This document shows positions 42,652 to 51,900 of a stretch of 64,000 nt of DNA, piece after piece. Each line of letters starts with the position of its first letter. Position 1 is the stretch's first letter. The position numbers and the translations under genes are program-made. The stretch is from Pseudaminobacter soli (ex Li et al. 2025). GTDB taxonomy: Bacteria > Pseudomonadota > Alphaproteobacteria > Rhizobiales > Rhizobiaceae. The notes under the pieces were generated by a model. It ran no database searches, was not told where the DNA came from, and was given only the letters and a program-made list of their open reading frames with translations. The DNA is taken from assembly GCF_029892515.1 (NCBI RefSeq), contig NZ_JARXVF010000001.1, forward strand, positions 2,198,394-2,262,393, in the 5' to 3' direction.

Positions 42652-44844
42652 ATGGCCGCGCAGACCTTTGGCACTTTGCTACTGTGGCTCATCATTTTCG
42701 TGATCGCCGTGGTGGTGGCCGTCTACATTCTGAGATGGCTCTACCGGCGTTCGACCAAGGAAACAGCGTTCGTGCGCACCGGCTTCCTCGGCGAAAAGGT
42801 GGTGGTGAATGGCGGCGCCTTCGTCATTCCGGTGCTGCACGAGATCACCCCGGTGAACATGAATGTCATGCGCATCGAGGTGCGGCGCGAGAACCAGGCA
42901 GCGCTGATCACCAAGAACCGCATGCGCGTCGACCTGATCGCCGAGTTTTTCGTGCGCGTTGGGGCGAGCCCAGACTTGGTAGCGGCGGCTGCCCAGACGC
43001 TCGGCCGGCGCACCATGCAGGAGGGCGGCTTGCGGGAACTGCTGGAAGGCAAGTTCGCCGCCGCCATGCGCACCGTCGCTGCCCAGATGACGCTCGAGGA
43101 AATGCATGAGCTGCGCCGCGACTATGCCGCCAAGGTGCGCGAACTGGCTGCCGAGTCGCTTGCCGCCAACGGCCTTGAGCTCGAAAGCGTCGCCATCGTC
43201 GACCTCGACCAGACCAGCCTCGAATTCTTCGACCCATCCAATGCCTTCGATGCCGAGGGCCTGACGCAGCTGACCGAATCCATCGAGACGCGGCGCCGTA
43301 TGCGCAACGAGATCGAGCAGCGCACGCTGGTCGACATCCGCAACCAGAACCTCGACACCCAGCGCAAGGTGCTGGAGATCGATCGCGAGACCGAATATGC
43401 GCGGCTGGAGCAGGAGCGCGAGGTGGAAATCCGCCGCGCCGCCCAGCGCGCCGAGCTTGCCCGTGAGCGCGCCGTGCGCGACCAGGAGGCCGAGCAGGCG
43501 CAGCTTCTGGCGCGCGAGGCGGTGGAGAAGTCCCGCCTTGCCCAGGAGCGCAGCATCACCGAGGAGCGCATCCGCAGCGAGGAAGAGACCCAGCGCCGCG
43601 AGATCGCCCGCCGGCGTGCGCTCGACGAAGCCGAGCTGAAGATGCGCGAGATGACCGAGCGCGAGCAGATCGCGCTGGAGCTTTCGCTCGAAACGGCCCG
43701 CATCGAGCGCGAGCGCGCCCAGAGCGAGCTGGAGATCGAGCGCAAGAAGGCGCTGGAACTGGTCGAGCTGGAACGCCAGATCGCGCTTGCTGAAAAGGCG
43801 CTCGACGTAACCAAGGCCGAGGCCGAGAAGCGGCGCGGCGAGATCGTCGCCAACCAGAAGACCGAGGCCGAGCGGATCACCCAGGAGCGCGCGCTCGACC
43901 AGATCAGGCTCGAACGCGAGCGGCATCTGGAGGCGCTGCAGATCGCCAAGCGCCAGGCGTTCGAGGAAGCCGAGATCGCGGCGGCCGAGGAGGTGGAGCG
44001 GGCGCGCATCGCTACCGAGCGCGGCATCGAGGAAGCCAAGCTGGTCAAGGACCGCGACCTCAGGCAGCTCGCCGTCGACCGCGACCAGAAGGTGGAGATG
44101 GCCGAAATCCAGAAGGCAATCGACATCGCCAAGAAGACGCAGGAGCGTTCTTCCGCGATTGCCGCCGCCGAGTCCGTACGGGCCAAGGCCATCCAGGCCG
44201 AGGAGCAGGCCCTCACCGCCCGCGAGAAGGAGATCGCCGAACGCCGCAAGCTGACCGACCTGATCGCCGCCGCCCGCGAAGCAGAGCGTGAAGCAATGCG
44301 GGTGACGGCCGCGGCCGAGGCCGAGATGAAGGCCGCCAAGAGCCTCGCCGAGGCCCAGAAGATCGCCGCGAACGCCTCTGCAGAAGCCGAGAAGATCCAG
44401 GCACTGGCCGCCGCCCAGCGCTACGAGGTGGATGCCGCAGGCCAGCGCCTGCTTAACGAAGCCGAAAACCTGCTCACGGACGAGGCGCGCGCCGGTCGCC
44501 TGCGCGGCAAGCTGCTCGAGCGGCTCGAAGGCATCGTGCGCGAGAGCGTCAAGCCGATGGAGAAGATCGACGGCATCAAGATCCTGCATGTCGACGGCGT
44601 GCATGGCGGTGCCGGCGGCGGCAACCGCAACGTAACCGACGAGGTGATCGACTCCGCCCTGCGCTATCGCGTGCAGGCGCCGATGATCGACAACCTCATG
44701 AAGGAGATCGGCATCGAGGGCGGGTCGCTCGGCCGCATGACCGATGTGCTGCGCGACGCCAAGGACATTTCCAGCCTGACGCGCGACAAGAAGGGCAAGA
44801 CCAAGAACGGCAAGGACGACAGCGACGACGATCGCGATCGTTGA
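42652..44844 (+). CDS. flotillin-like SPFH/band 7 protein
   Basis: 730-residue flotillin (YqiK/FloT-like). One membrane helix at about residues 7-29, an SPFH/band 7 domain at about 38-210 (VVVNGGAFVIPVLHEITPVNM, RMRVDLIAEFFVRV), then about 400 residues of highly charged heptad coiled coil rich in Glu, Arg and Ala, ending with an AEAEKIQALAAAQRYEV flotillin-type EA-rich section. The C-terminal 40 residues are basic/acidic low complexity. Flotillins scaffold detergent-resistant membrane domains. No NfeD partner gene is adjacent, unusual for this family. It sits inside a catabolic operon, 28 bases after the TIM-barrel gene. Confidence 0.92.
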   Translation: MAAQTFGTLLLWLIIFVIAVVVAVYILRWLYRRSTKETAFVRTGFLGEKVVVNGGAFVIPVLHEITPVNMNVMRIEVRRENQAALITKNRMRVDLIAEFFVRVGASPDLVAAAAQTLGRRTMQEGGLRELLEGKFAAAMRTVAAQMTLEEMHELRRDYAAKVRELAAESLAANGLELESVAIVDLDQTSLEFFDPSNAFDAEGLTQLTESIETRRRMRNEIEQRTLVDIRNQNLDTQRKVLEIDRETEYARLEQEREVEIRRAAQRAELARERAVRDQEAEQAQLLAREAVEKSRLAQERSITEERIRSEEETQRREIARRRALDEAELKMREMTEREQIALELSLETARIERERAQSELEIERKKALELVELERQIALAEKALDVTKAEAEKRRGEIVANQKTEAERITQERALDQIRLERERHLEALQIAKRQAFEEAEIAAAEEVERARIATERGIEEAKLVKDRDLRQLAVDRDQKVEMAEIQKAIDIAKKTQERSSAIAAAESVRAKAIQAEEQALTAREKEIAERRKLTDLIAAAREAEREAMRVTAAAEAEMKAAKSLAEAQKIAANASAEAEKIQALAAAQRYEVDAAGQRLLNEAENLLTDEARAGRLRGKLLERLEGIVRESVKPMEKIDGIKILHVDGVHGGAGGGNRNVTDEVIDSALRYRVQAPMIDNLMKEIGIEGGSLGRMTDVLRDAKDISSLTRDKKGKTKNGKDDSDDDRDR

Positions 44845-44863
44845 GGGATCAGGGGATAATCCA

Positions 44864-45301
44864 ATGCCGAAAGTCTATGTCTCCTCGGTGGTGAACGCGC
44901 CGGCGGCCGATGTCTGGCAGGTGGTGCGCAACTTCAACGGCCTGCCCGACTGGACGCCCTTCGTGGCCGAAAGCCGGATCGAGCAGAACGCCCGGCCCGA
45001 CCAGATCGGCTGCATCCGCAATTTTACGCTGAACGATGGCGGGCGGATCCGCGAGCGGCTGCTGGCGCTTTCGGACTACGACCTCTCCTGCACCTATTCG
45101 ATCCTCGAAAGCCCGATGGGCGTGGAGAACTACGTCGCCAAGCTGGCGCTGACGCCGATCACCGACGGCAACGCCACCTTCTGCGAATGGGAGGCGGAGT
45201 TCGACTGTGCGCCGGAACGGGAAGCCGCGCTGCTCCAGCAGATCGGCACGGGGGTCTTTCAGGCCGCGTTCAATTCGCTGAAGAAGCGGTTCGCGCGCTG
45301 A
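44864..45301 (+). CDS. SRPBCC family protein (polyketide cyclase-like)
   Basis: 145-residue START/Bet v1-like fold protein with a deep hydrophobic ligand pocket. MPKVYVSSVVNAPAADVWQVVRNF and LPDWTPFV at the start and the final helix FQAAFNSLKKRF are typical; TFCEWEAEFDC marks the last strand. It is clearly paralogous to the N-terminal part of the next gene, so a tandem duplication is likely. Such proteins bind or cyclise hydrophobic metabolites; the ligand here is unknown. GGGGATAA precedes the ATG at close distance. Confidence 0.9.
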   Translation: MPKVYVSSVVNAPAADVWQVVRNFNGLPDWTPFVAESRIEQNARPDQIGCIRNFTLNDGGRIRERLLALSDYDLSCTYSILESPMGVENYVAKLALTPITDGNATFCEWEAEFDCAPEREAALLQQIGTGVFQAAFNSLKKRFAR

Positions 45302-45308
45302 CGTCCAG

Positions 45309-46820
45309 ATGGTTCAGGTCTGCCAGAGCACCATTATCGACGCGCCGATCGACGAGGTCTGGCGCGTGCTGCGCGATTTCAATGGGCATGACCGCTGGCA
45401 TCCGGCGATTGCGTCCAGCGTCATCGAAAACGGTGAGCCGGTGGACGCGGTCGGCTCGGTCCGGCGTTTTCGCCTGGCCGATGGCGGCGAGTTGCGGGAG
45501 CAACTGCTGTCGCTGTCCGACGAGGATTTTGGGCTGACCTATTGCCTGCTGGAATCGCCACTGCCGCTGATGGGCTATGTCGCCTCGATCCGGCTGAAAC
45601 CCGTGACGGACGGCAACCGAACCTTCTGGGAATGGCGCTCCGAGTTCCACCCGCCGGCTAACCGGCGCGAGGAACTGGTGCGGCTGGTGACCGAGGGCAT
45701 TTACCGGGCCGGATTTGCCGCCATCCGCAAGCTCTTGTCTGCGGGGCAGAGGCAAACTCCGGTTGCCGCGAGAGTTATGGACGCGCCGACGACGACAAAG
45801 CTCACGTCAAAACCGGTCGAGCCACTGTCAGCGGCCAACGCAGATCGCACGCGCGCTATCGTCGTGGCAAAACATGGCGGGCCGGAGGTGCTGGAGTTCC
45901 GCGAGATCGGGTTGCCCGCGCCCGGCTATGGCGAGGTCAGTATCCGCCACACCGTCATCGGCGTGAATTTCATCGACGTCTATTGCCGCACCGGTTATTT
46001 CGATCTGCTGAGGCTGCCGGGCGTGCCGGGCATGGAGGCGGCCGGCGTCATCGAGGCTATCGGGCCGGGCGTTTCGGGCTTTTCGGTGGGCGAGCGGGTG
46101 GCCTATGCCTGCCCGCCGGTCGGTGCCTATAGCGAGCGGCGCAACATGTCGCCGGAACTGCTGGTACGCCTGCCGGAGGACATCTCCGACGAGATCGCTG
46201 CCGGCGCGCTGCTGAAAGGTGTAGCGGCGAGCTTCCTGCTGCATGACGTGCAACCGGTGCGGCCCGGGAGCACAGTTCTGGTCCATGCGGCGGCCGGCGG
46301 CATTGGGCAGATACTGGTGCAATGGGCACGGCATCTGGGCGCGACCGTCATCGCCACCGTCTCCAACGACGACAAGGCGCGGCTCGCCGAGCGGCTCGGC
46401 GCTCATCATGTGATCGTCTACACCAGCGAGAATTTTGCCGATGCGGTGATGGAGATTACCGGGGGCCGAGGGGCCGATGTCGTCTATGACGCAGTCGGCA
46501 ACGACACTTTTGCCGGCTCGCTGGCCGCGCTCGGCGTGCGTGGCCATCTCGTCAGCTTTGGGCAGGCCTCTGGTCCGGTCGGCAATTGGGACATCGGCCG
46601 TTTCTCGTCGAAGTCGATCACCGTCTCGCGGCCCAACTACGGGCACTTCACCGACAGCCAGGAAAAACTCGCGCCGCATGTGAACCGCTTCTTCTCGGCG
46701 TTGCGGCAAGGCATCGTGCGGATCGAGCCGCCGCGACGCTATCCGCTTGCCCAGGCGGCGGATGCCCATCGCGATCTCGAATCGCGTCGCAGCACGGGTT
46801 CGCTCGTGCTCACCGTCTGA
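45309..46820 (+). CDS. SRPBCC domain fused to a quinone oxidoreductase (MDR) domain
   Basis: 503-residue fusion. Residues 1-147 repeat the SRPBCC fold of the preceding gene (IDAPIDEVWRVLRDFNGHDRWHP, TFWEWRSEF). A 35-residue linker leads to a zinc-free NADPH:quinone reductase-type medium-chain dehydrogenase from about residue 180: AIVVAKHGGPEVLEF, GVNFIDVYCRTGYF, PGMEAAGVIEAIG, the cofactor loop AAAGGIGQILVQWARHLG and RGADVVYDAVGNDTF. No zinc-ligand set is seen. It ends the operon. Fusion suggests that a ligand held by the SRPBCC pocket is reduced by the MDR domain; this is inference. Confidence 0.92.
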   Translation: MVQVCQSTIIDAPIDEVWRVLRDFNGHDRWHPAIASSVIENGEPVDAVGSVRRFRLADGGELREQLLSLSDEDFGLTYCLLESPLPLMGYVASIRLKPVTDGNRTFWEWRSEFHPPANRREELVRLVTEGIYRAGFAAIRKLLSAGQRQTPVAARVMDAPTTTKLTSKPVEPLSAANADRTRAIVVAKHGGPEVLEFREIGLPAPGYGEVSIRHTVIGVNFIDVYCRTGYFDLLRLPGVPGMEAAGVIEAIGPGVSGFSVGERVAYACPPVGAYSERRNMSPELLVRLPEDISDEIAAGALLKGVAASFLLHDVQPVRPGSTVLVHAAAGGIGQILVQWARHLGATVIATVSNDDKARLAERLGAHHVIVYTSENFADAVMEITGGRGADVVYDAVGNDTFAGSLAALGVRGHLVSFGQASGPVGNWDIGRFSSKSITVSRPNYGHFTDSQEKLAPHVNRFFSALRQGIVRIEPPRRYPLAQAADAHRDLESRRSTGSLVLTV

Positions 46821-46911
46821 TCGCGGGCCTGTTTCCAGCGGCGGTGTTTCGCCGATGCATGGCGGTTTGATCCGTCGGTGCGAACGGCGCTCTTTCAAGG
46901 CTCCACGCATC

Positions 46912-46960
46912 CCAAAGCGCTTTGGATTAATTTCCGAACGAGATCGTGTATGGCAAAAGC
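46912..46960. repeat. palindrome CCAAAGCGCTTTGG and adjoining RIME-like repeat
   Basis: A perfect 14-base palindrome at 46912-46925 is followed by ATTAATTTCCGAACGAGATC, a sequence class known to recur in rhizobial intergenic regions. It lies in the gap after the SRPBCC/oxidoreductase fusion and before the TetR gene. It may mark the transcript end. Confidence 0.55.
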
Positions 46961-46982
46961 TTGACGAAGGACGGTTTAAGGA

Positions 46983-47018
46983 TTACGTCTGACGAAAATA
47001 GAAAATCGTCAGTCGTAA
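46983..47018. promoter_or_regulatory. TetR operator candidate
   Basis: Arms TTACGTCTGACGA and TCGTCAGTCGTAA match at 12 of 13 positions across a 10-base spacer, 14 bases before the tetR ATG. This is the expected position for autorepression by the TetR protein and for control of the downstream RND efflux genes. Confidence 0.7.
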
Positions 47019-47032
47019 ATCGAGCGCCTGAA

Positions 47033-47641
47033 ATGACCGAAATCGCCGAAAGTCAGATGGATCCCGCCCGGCAGGAGAATGTTGAGCGCATCCTCGACGC
47101 TGCCGAACGGCTGTTCCGGCACTATGGTTATGCCAAGACCAATGTGGCCGACATTGCGCGCGATCTCGGCATGTCTCCCGCCAACATCTACCGCTTCTTC
47201 GCCTCGAAGGTGGAAATCCATCAGGCGATCTGCGGGCGCATGCTCGGCCAAGTCTACAAGATGGCGCTGGACATCTCAAAGCGGCCGATCAGTGCGTCGG
47301 ACCGCATCCGCCTGTTCGTCAGTGAGCAGCATCGGCTGACCCTCGAGACCATGCTCGACCAGGAAAAAGTGCACGAAATGGTCGTCGTGGCCATCGAGCG
47401 CGACTGGCACGTCATCGAAAAGCACATCGACCGCCTCCACGATCTGGTTGCTCAGATCGTCAAGGACGGCATCGAGGCGGGCGAGTTCAAGGAACAGGAC
47501 CCGGCGGTGGCCGCGCGCTGCATAGGAGCGGCGACGGCCTCGCTTTGCCACCCACAAATGGTGGCCCAGTGTCTCGCGAAACAAAATCGCGCGACATCCG
47601 ACGAACTGATCGAATTCGTGATCAGGGCGCTGAAGAAATAG
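47033..47641 (+). CDS. TetR-family regulator of the RND efflux genes
   Basis: 202 residues. The N-terminal helix-turn-helix (about residues 12-60: RILDAAERLFRHYGYAKTNVADIARDLGMSPANIYRFFASK) is followed by a helical ligand domain (LTLETMLDQEKVHEMV, ARCIGAATASL). The start MTEIAESQ was preferred since the longer frame would read through the palindromic operator. It is 52 bases upstream of an RND adaptor and pump on the same strand, typical for a local repressor of efflux. Confidence 0.93.
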   Translation: MTEIAESQMDPARQENVERILDAAERLFRHYGYAKTNVADIARDLGMSPANIYRFFASKVEIHQAICGRMLGQVYKMALDISKRPISASDRIRLFVSEQHRLTLETMLDQEKVHEMVVVAIERDWHVIEKHIDRLHDLVAQIVKDGIEAGEFKEQDPAVAARCIGAATASLCHPQMVAQCLAKQNRATSDELIEFVIRALKK

Positions 47642-47693
47642 AAGCGGCCGCGGGCCGTCATTCGATAGCCGAACACAGTCAGGAGTGCGAACG

Positions 47694-48842
47694 ATGTATT
47701 CGTTCAAGACCTTCAATACGAAGGTGCGTCCCTTTGCGCGCATAGCTTCAGTCGTCCTCATCGGCGCCGCCGTGGCGGCCTGTTCCGAGGCCAAGACGGA
47801 GACCGCTACCGAGATCGTGCGGCCGGTCAAGATCGTCGAGATCGCCAAGACCGGGGGGACGCGCGAACTTGAATATTCGGGAGCGGTGAGGGCGCGCACC
47901 GAAATGAATCTCGGCTTCCGCGTAGCGGGCAAGATCACCGAGCGTATCGTCAATATCGGCGACAAGGTGAAGCCCGGCGATGTTATCGCACGCGTCGACC
48001 CCACCGATTACCAGTTGGCGGTGACCTCGGCCGAAGCCAATCTCGAATCCGCCCAGAAGCAGGTCGAGACCGCAAGCCTGGCCAACAAGCGCGCCGAGCA
48101 GCTGTATGCCAAGCAGTTCGCCTCCGAGGCGCAACGCGACCAGGCAGCGCTGGCCTTCAAGCAGGCCGTGTCGCAGCGGGACGCTGCGATCTCCAACCTG
48201 CAGCAGGCGCAGAACCAGGTCGGCTACACGGAGCTGCGCTCCGACCGCAAAGGCATCGTCACCGCCATCAATGCCGACACCGGCCAGGTCGTCGGCACCG
48301 GCACGCCGGTGGCAGCGGTTGCCGTGGATGGTGAAAAGGAAGTGCAGATCGCCGTGCCGGAACTGGAAATCGCCCAGTTCCAGCCGGGCAAGCAGGTGCA
48401 GGTGAGCTTCTGGTCGCACGACGGGCTGAAGCTCGACGGCAAGGTGCGGGAAGTGGCCGGCAGCGCTGATGCGCAGTCGCGCACCTTTTCCGTCCGCGTC
48501 AGCCTGCCCAACGACAAGCGCGTGCTGCTCGGCATGACCGCGCGGATCGAAGCTGCCGTCGCAGGCGGCCATAGCTTCGTCTCCGTTCCGCTCAGCGCGC
48601 TCGCCTCGCAGGACGGCAAGCAGATCGTCTGGGTGGTGAAGCCGGATCAGTCGACCGTCCATGCACGAGAGATCAAGGTTGCCAGCTTCGTCGAAGACGG
48701 CGTGCAGATCGCCGAGGGGCTTGAGCCCGGCGACATCGTGGTGGCGGCCGGAACGCAGTTCATGACCGAGAACCTGAAGGTCAAGCTGCCGGACACCGAG
48801 CAGCGCTCAGCCTCGGGCGAAACGGACCAGGTCGTTCGATAG
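47694..48842 (+). CDS. RND efflux periplasmic adaptor (HlyD/MFP family) lipoprotein
   Basis: 382-residue membrane-fusion protein. Signal sequence with lipobox AVAAC gives acylated Cys30. Lipoyl halves (LGFRVAGKITERIVNIGDKVKPGDVIARVD and GYTELRSDRKGIVTAINADTGQ) flank an alpha-helical hairpin (about residues 115-175). Then come beta-barrel and membrane-proximal domains (IAVPELEIAQFQPGKQV, LEPGDIVVAAG). AGGAG lies 8 bases before the ATG. It links the RND pump to an outer-membrane channel; no outer-membrane factor gene is adjacent. Confidence 0.95.
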   Translation: MYSFKTFNTKVRPFARIASVVLIGAAVAACSEAKTETATEIVRPVKIVEIAKTGGTRELEYSGAVRARTEMNLGFRVAGKITERIVNIGDKVKPGDVIARVDPTDYQLAVTSAEANLESAQKQVETASLANKRAEQLYAKQFASEAQRDQAALAFKQAVSQRDAAISNLQQAQNQVGYTELRSDRKGIVTAINADTGQVVGTGTPVAAVAVDGEKEVQIAVPELEIAQFQPGKQVQVSFWSHDGLKLDGKVREVAGSADAQSRTFSVRVSLPNDKRVLLGMTARIEAAVAGGHSFVSVPLSALASQDGKQIVWVVKPDQSTVHAREIKVASFVEDGVQIAEGLEPGDIVVAAGTQFMTENLKVKLPDTEQRSASGETDQVVR

Positions 48843-48889
48843 GGCATGATCACCCGAAAAGCTGCAGGCTTTTCGGACGGGATCATGCC
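48843..48889. repeat. rhizobial palindromic intergenic repeat, copy 2
   Basis: Outer arms GGCATGATC/GATCATGCC and inner arms CCGAAAAGC/GCTTTTCGG around TGCAG. Same architecture as the element at 22945. It begins directly after the adaptor stop, inside the efflux operon. Confidence 0.85.
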
Positions 48890-48956
48890 GTGAAAACAAA
48901 TGCTCAGGGCGAGAAGCGCTCTGAGCCACCTCCGAACAAAGCGCGGAACCACGGCC

Positions 48957-51900
48957 ATGGATAGTTCCAGCCAGGAAAAGAAGCCCTTCAACCTGTCGCG
49001 CTGGGCGATCGGGCATCCGAGCATTGCCCGCTTCCTGTTTGCGCTGATCCTCGTTACCGGCGTGCTCGGCCTGATGCGCATGGGCCAGCGCGAGGACCCG
49101 GAATTCACCTTCCGCGTGATGGTCGTGCAGGCCGTGTGGCCCGGCGCCTCGATCCAGGAGATGCAGGATCAGGTCGTCAACAAGATCGAGCGCAAGCTGC
49201 AGGAAACCCCGCATCTCGACTGGGTGAAATCCTACACGCGGGCGGGCAGCGCCATCATCACCGTGCAGGTGAAGGGCGACACCAACGCCGCCGACGTAAA
49301 GGACGCCTTCTATCAGGTCCGCAAGAAGGTCGGCGACATATCGAGCGAGCTGCCGCAGGGCCTGCTCGGGCCCTATTTCAACGACGAGTTCGGCGACACC
49401 TTCATCACGCTGCATTCGATCAGCGGCGACGGCTATAGCTATCCCGAGCTGAAGAAGTTCGCGATCCAGGCGCGCGACATGCTCCTGGCGACGCCAGGCG
49501 TCGAAAAGGCCGTCATCATCGGCGACCAGCCGCAGCGCATCTATATCGACGTCTCATCCAAGGTGCTGGCCGAACGCGGCCTGACGCTGAATGACCTGCG
49601 CAACGCGATTGCCGGGCAGAATAATGTCGACCCGGCAGGCTCGGTCGACACCGGCACGAATTCGGTGCGCATTTCGGTGGAGGGCGACGTCAGCCGCGCC
49701 GACGACATACGTGAGCTGCGCCTGCGCGCCGGCACCCAGGTGACGCGGCTGGGCGACATCGCAACCGTTACGTCGGGCCTCGAAGACCCGTTCTCGCGAA
49801 AGTACCGCTTCAACGGTCATGACAGCGTCCAGATCGGCGTGGTGATGGCCAAGGGGTTCAAGGTCACCGACGTCGGCAAGGAGGTGGAGGCGACCTATGA
49901 GCGCTTCAGCTCCTCGCTACCCTACGGCGTTTCCGTCGAGCAGATCTCCAACCAGCCCGAAGTGGTGACCGACGCCATCAGCGAGTTCATGCGCGCGCTG
50001 ATCGAGGCGCTGCTGATCGTGCTGGTGGTGTCGTTCCTGTCGATCGGCTGGCGCTCGGGCCTTGTCATCGCCATCGCCATTCCGCTGGTGCTGGCCGCCA
50101 CCTTCGCCATCATGTACGAGCTCGGCATCGACCTGCAGCGCATCTCGCTGGGCGCGCTGATCATCGCGCTCGGGCTTCTGGTCGACGACGCCATGATCGT
50201 CGTCGAACTGATGGAGCGAAAGCTGGAGGAAGGCCTGGTGAAGGTGGATGCGGCGAGCTTCGCCTACACCTCGACCGCCTTCCCGATGCTGACCGGCACG
50301 CTGATCACCACCGCCGGCTTCATCCCCGTGGGCTTTGCGGCCTCGACGGCGGGCGAATATGTGCGCTCGCTGTTCTATGTCGTCGGCATCGCGCTGGTCA
50401 CGTCCTGGTTCGTGGCGGTCTATTTCACGCCATGGCTCGGCAACATGGTCCTCAAGCAGCGCAAGCATGCCGGCAGCCACCACGACGTGTTCGACACGCG
50501 CTTCTATCGCCGCCTGCGCGGCACCGTGGGCTGGGCAGTGCGGCACCGCATCATCGTGCTTGCCATGACGCTGGCGGCCTTCTTCGGCAGCCTCTACGCC
50601 TTCCAGTTCATCCCGCAGAACTTCTTCCCGCAGTCGTCGCGGCCGGAAATCCTGGTCGATCTCTGGCTGCCTGAAGGCACCAGCATCAAGGAAGTCGAAA
50701 AGCAGGCCGAGGCGCTGGAAGCCCGCATGATGGACGATCCGGACAAGCGCTTCATCGCCACCTATATCGGCGAGGGCGCGCCGCGCTTCTTCCTGCCGCT
50801 CGACCAGCAGCTGCGCAATCCCAACTTCGCCCAGCTTCTGGTGATGGCCAATGACGAGCCGGCGCGCGAGCGCCTGATCGCCAAGATGCGCAAGATACTG
50901 GCCGAGGATTTCCCTTCGATCCGCGCCAAGGTCGACCGCCTGTTCCTCGGCCCGCCGACCGGCTGGCCGGTGCAGATGCGCGTGATGGGTTCGGACCGCG
51001 CCGAGGTGCGCCGCATCGCCGACCAGGTGAAGGCCAGGTTCGCGGAGGATCCGCGGCTAGGCGCGATCCATGACGACTGGCTGGAGCAGGTACCGGCAAT
51101 GAAGCTGGTGGTGGACCAGGACCGGGCGCGTGCGCTTGGCGTGTCCTCGCAGCGCATCCGCCAGATGCTGCAGGCAACCATGTCGGGCGCGCCGCTGGAC
51201 GATTTCCGCGACGGCGAGGAGACGGTGTCGATCATGGCCCGCGAGCCGGATGCCAACCGGCATCTGCTCTCGGCGGTCAACTCTGTCTACATCCCGACCG
51301 ACTTCGGCGGCTTCGTGCCGCTGTCGCAGGTGGCCAAGGTGGTGCCCGTGATGGAGCAGGGCATCGAATGGCGCCGCGACCGCCTGCCGACCATCTCGGT
51401 CCGGGCGACGCTGCCCGACGGCGTGCAGTCGAACGACGTGACCGCCAAGCTCTTCAAGGATTTGAAGCCGCTGCGTGAAAGCCTCGCCCCCGGCTACAAG
51501 ATCGAGGTGCAGGGTGGCGCCGAGGACAGTGCCGAAAGCCAGGCATCGATCGCCGCCAAGGTGCCGATCATGCTGTTGGTGATCGTGGTGCTCTTGATGG
51601 TGCAACTGCAGCATTTCGGCAAGGCGATGCTGGTGCTCGCCACCGGCCCGCTCGGCATCATCGGCGCGGCCACCGCACTGCTGATCAGCGGCGCGCCCTT
51701 TGGCTTTGTCGCGATCCTCGGCGTGATTGCGCTGCTCGGCATCATCATCCGCAACTCGATCATCCTGATCGACCAGATCGACCAGGACATCGCGGCGGGC
51801 ATGGAGCGCTCGGAGGCGATCATCGGCGCTGCGGTGCGCCGCTTCCGGCCGATCATGCTGACGGCGTTGACGGCGGTGTTGGCGCTGATCCCGATCTCGC

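Noticed and set aside
44400..44844. Charged low-complexity end of the flotillin gene read as a tandem repeat
   Set aside because: The pattern is ordinary Glu/Ala/Arg coiled-coil text and short Lys/Asp runs, not DNA repeats of fixed unit.
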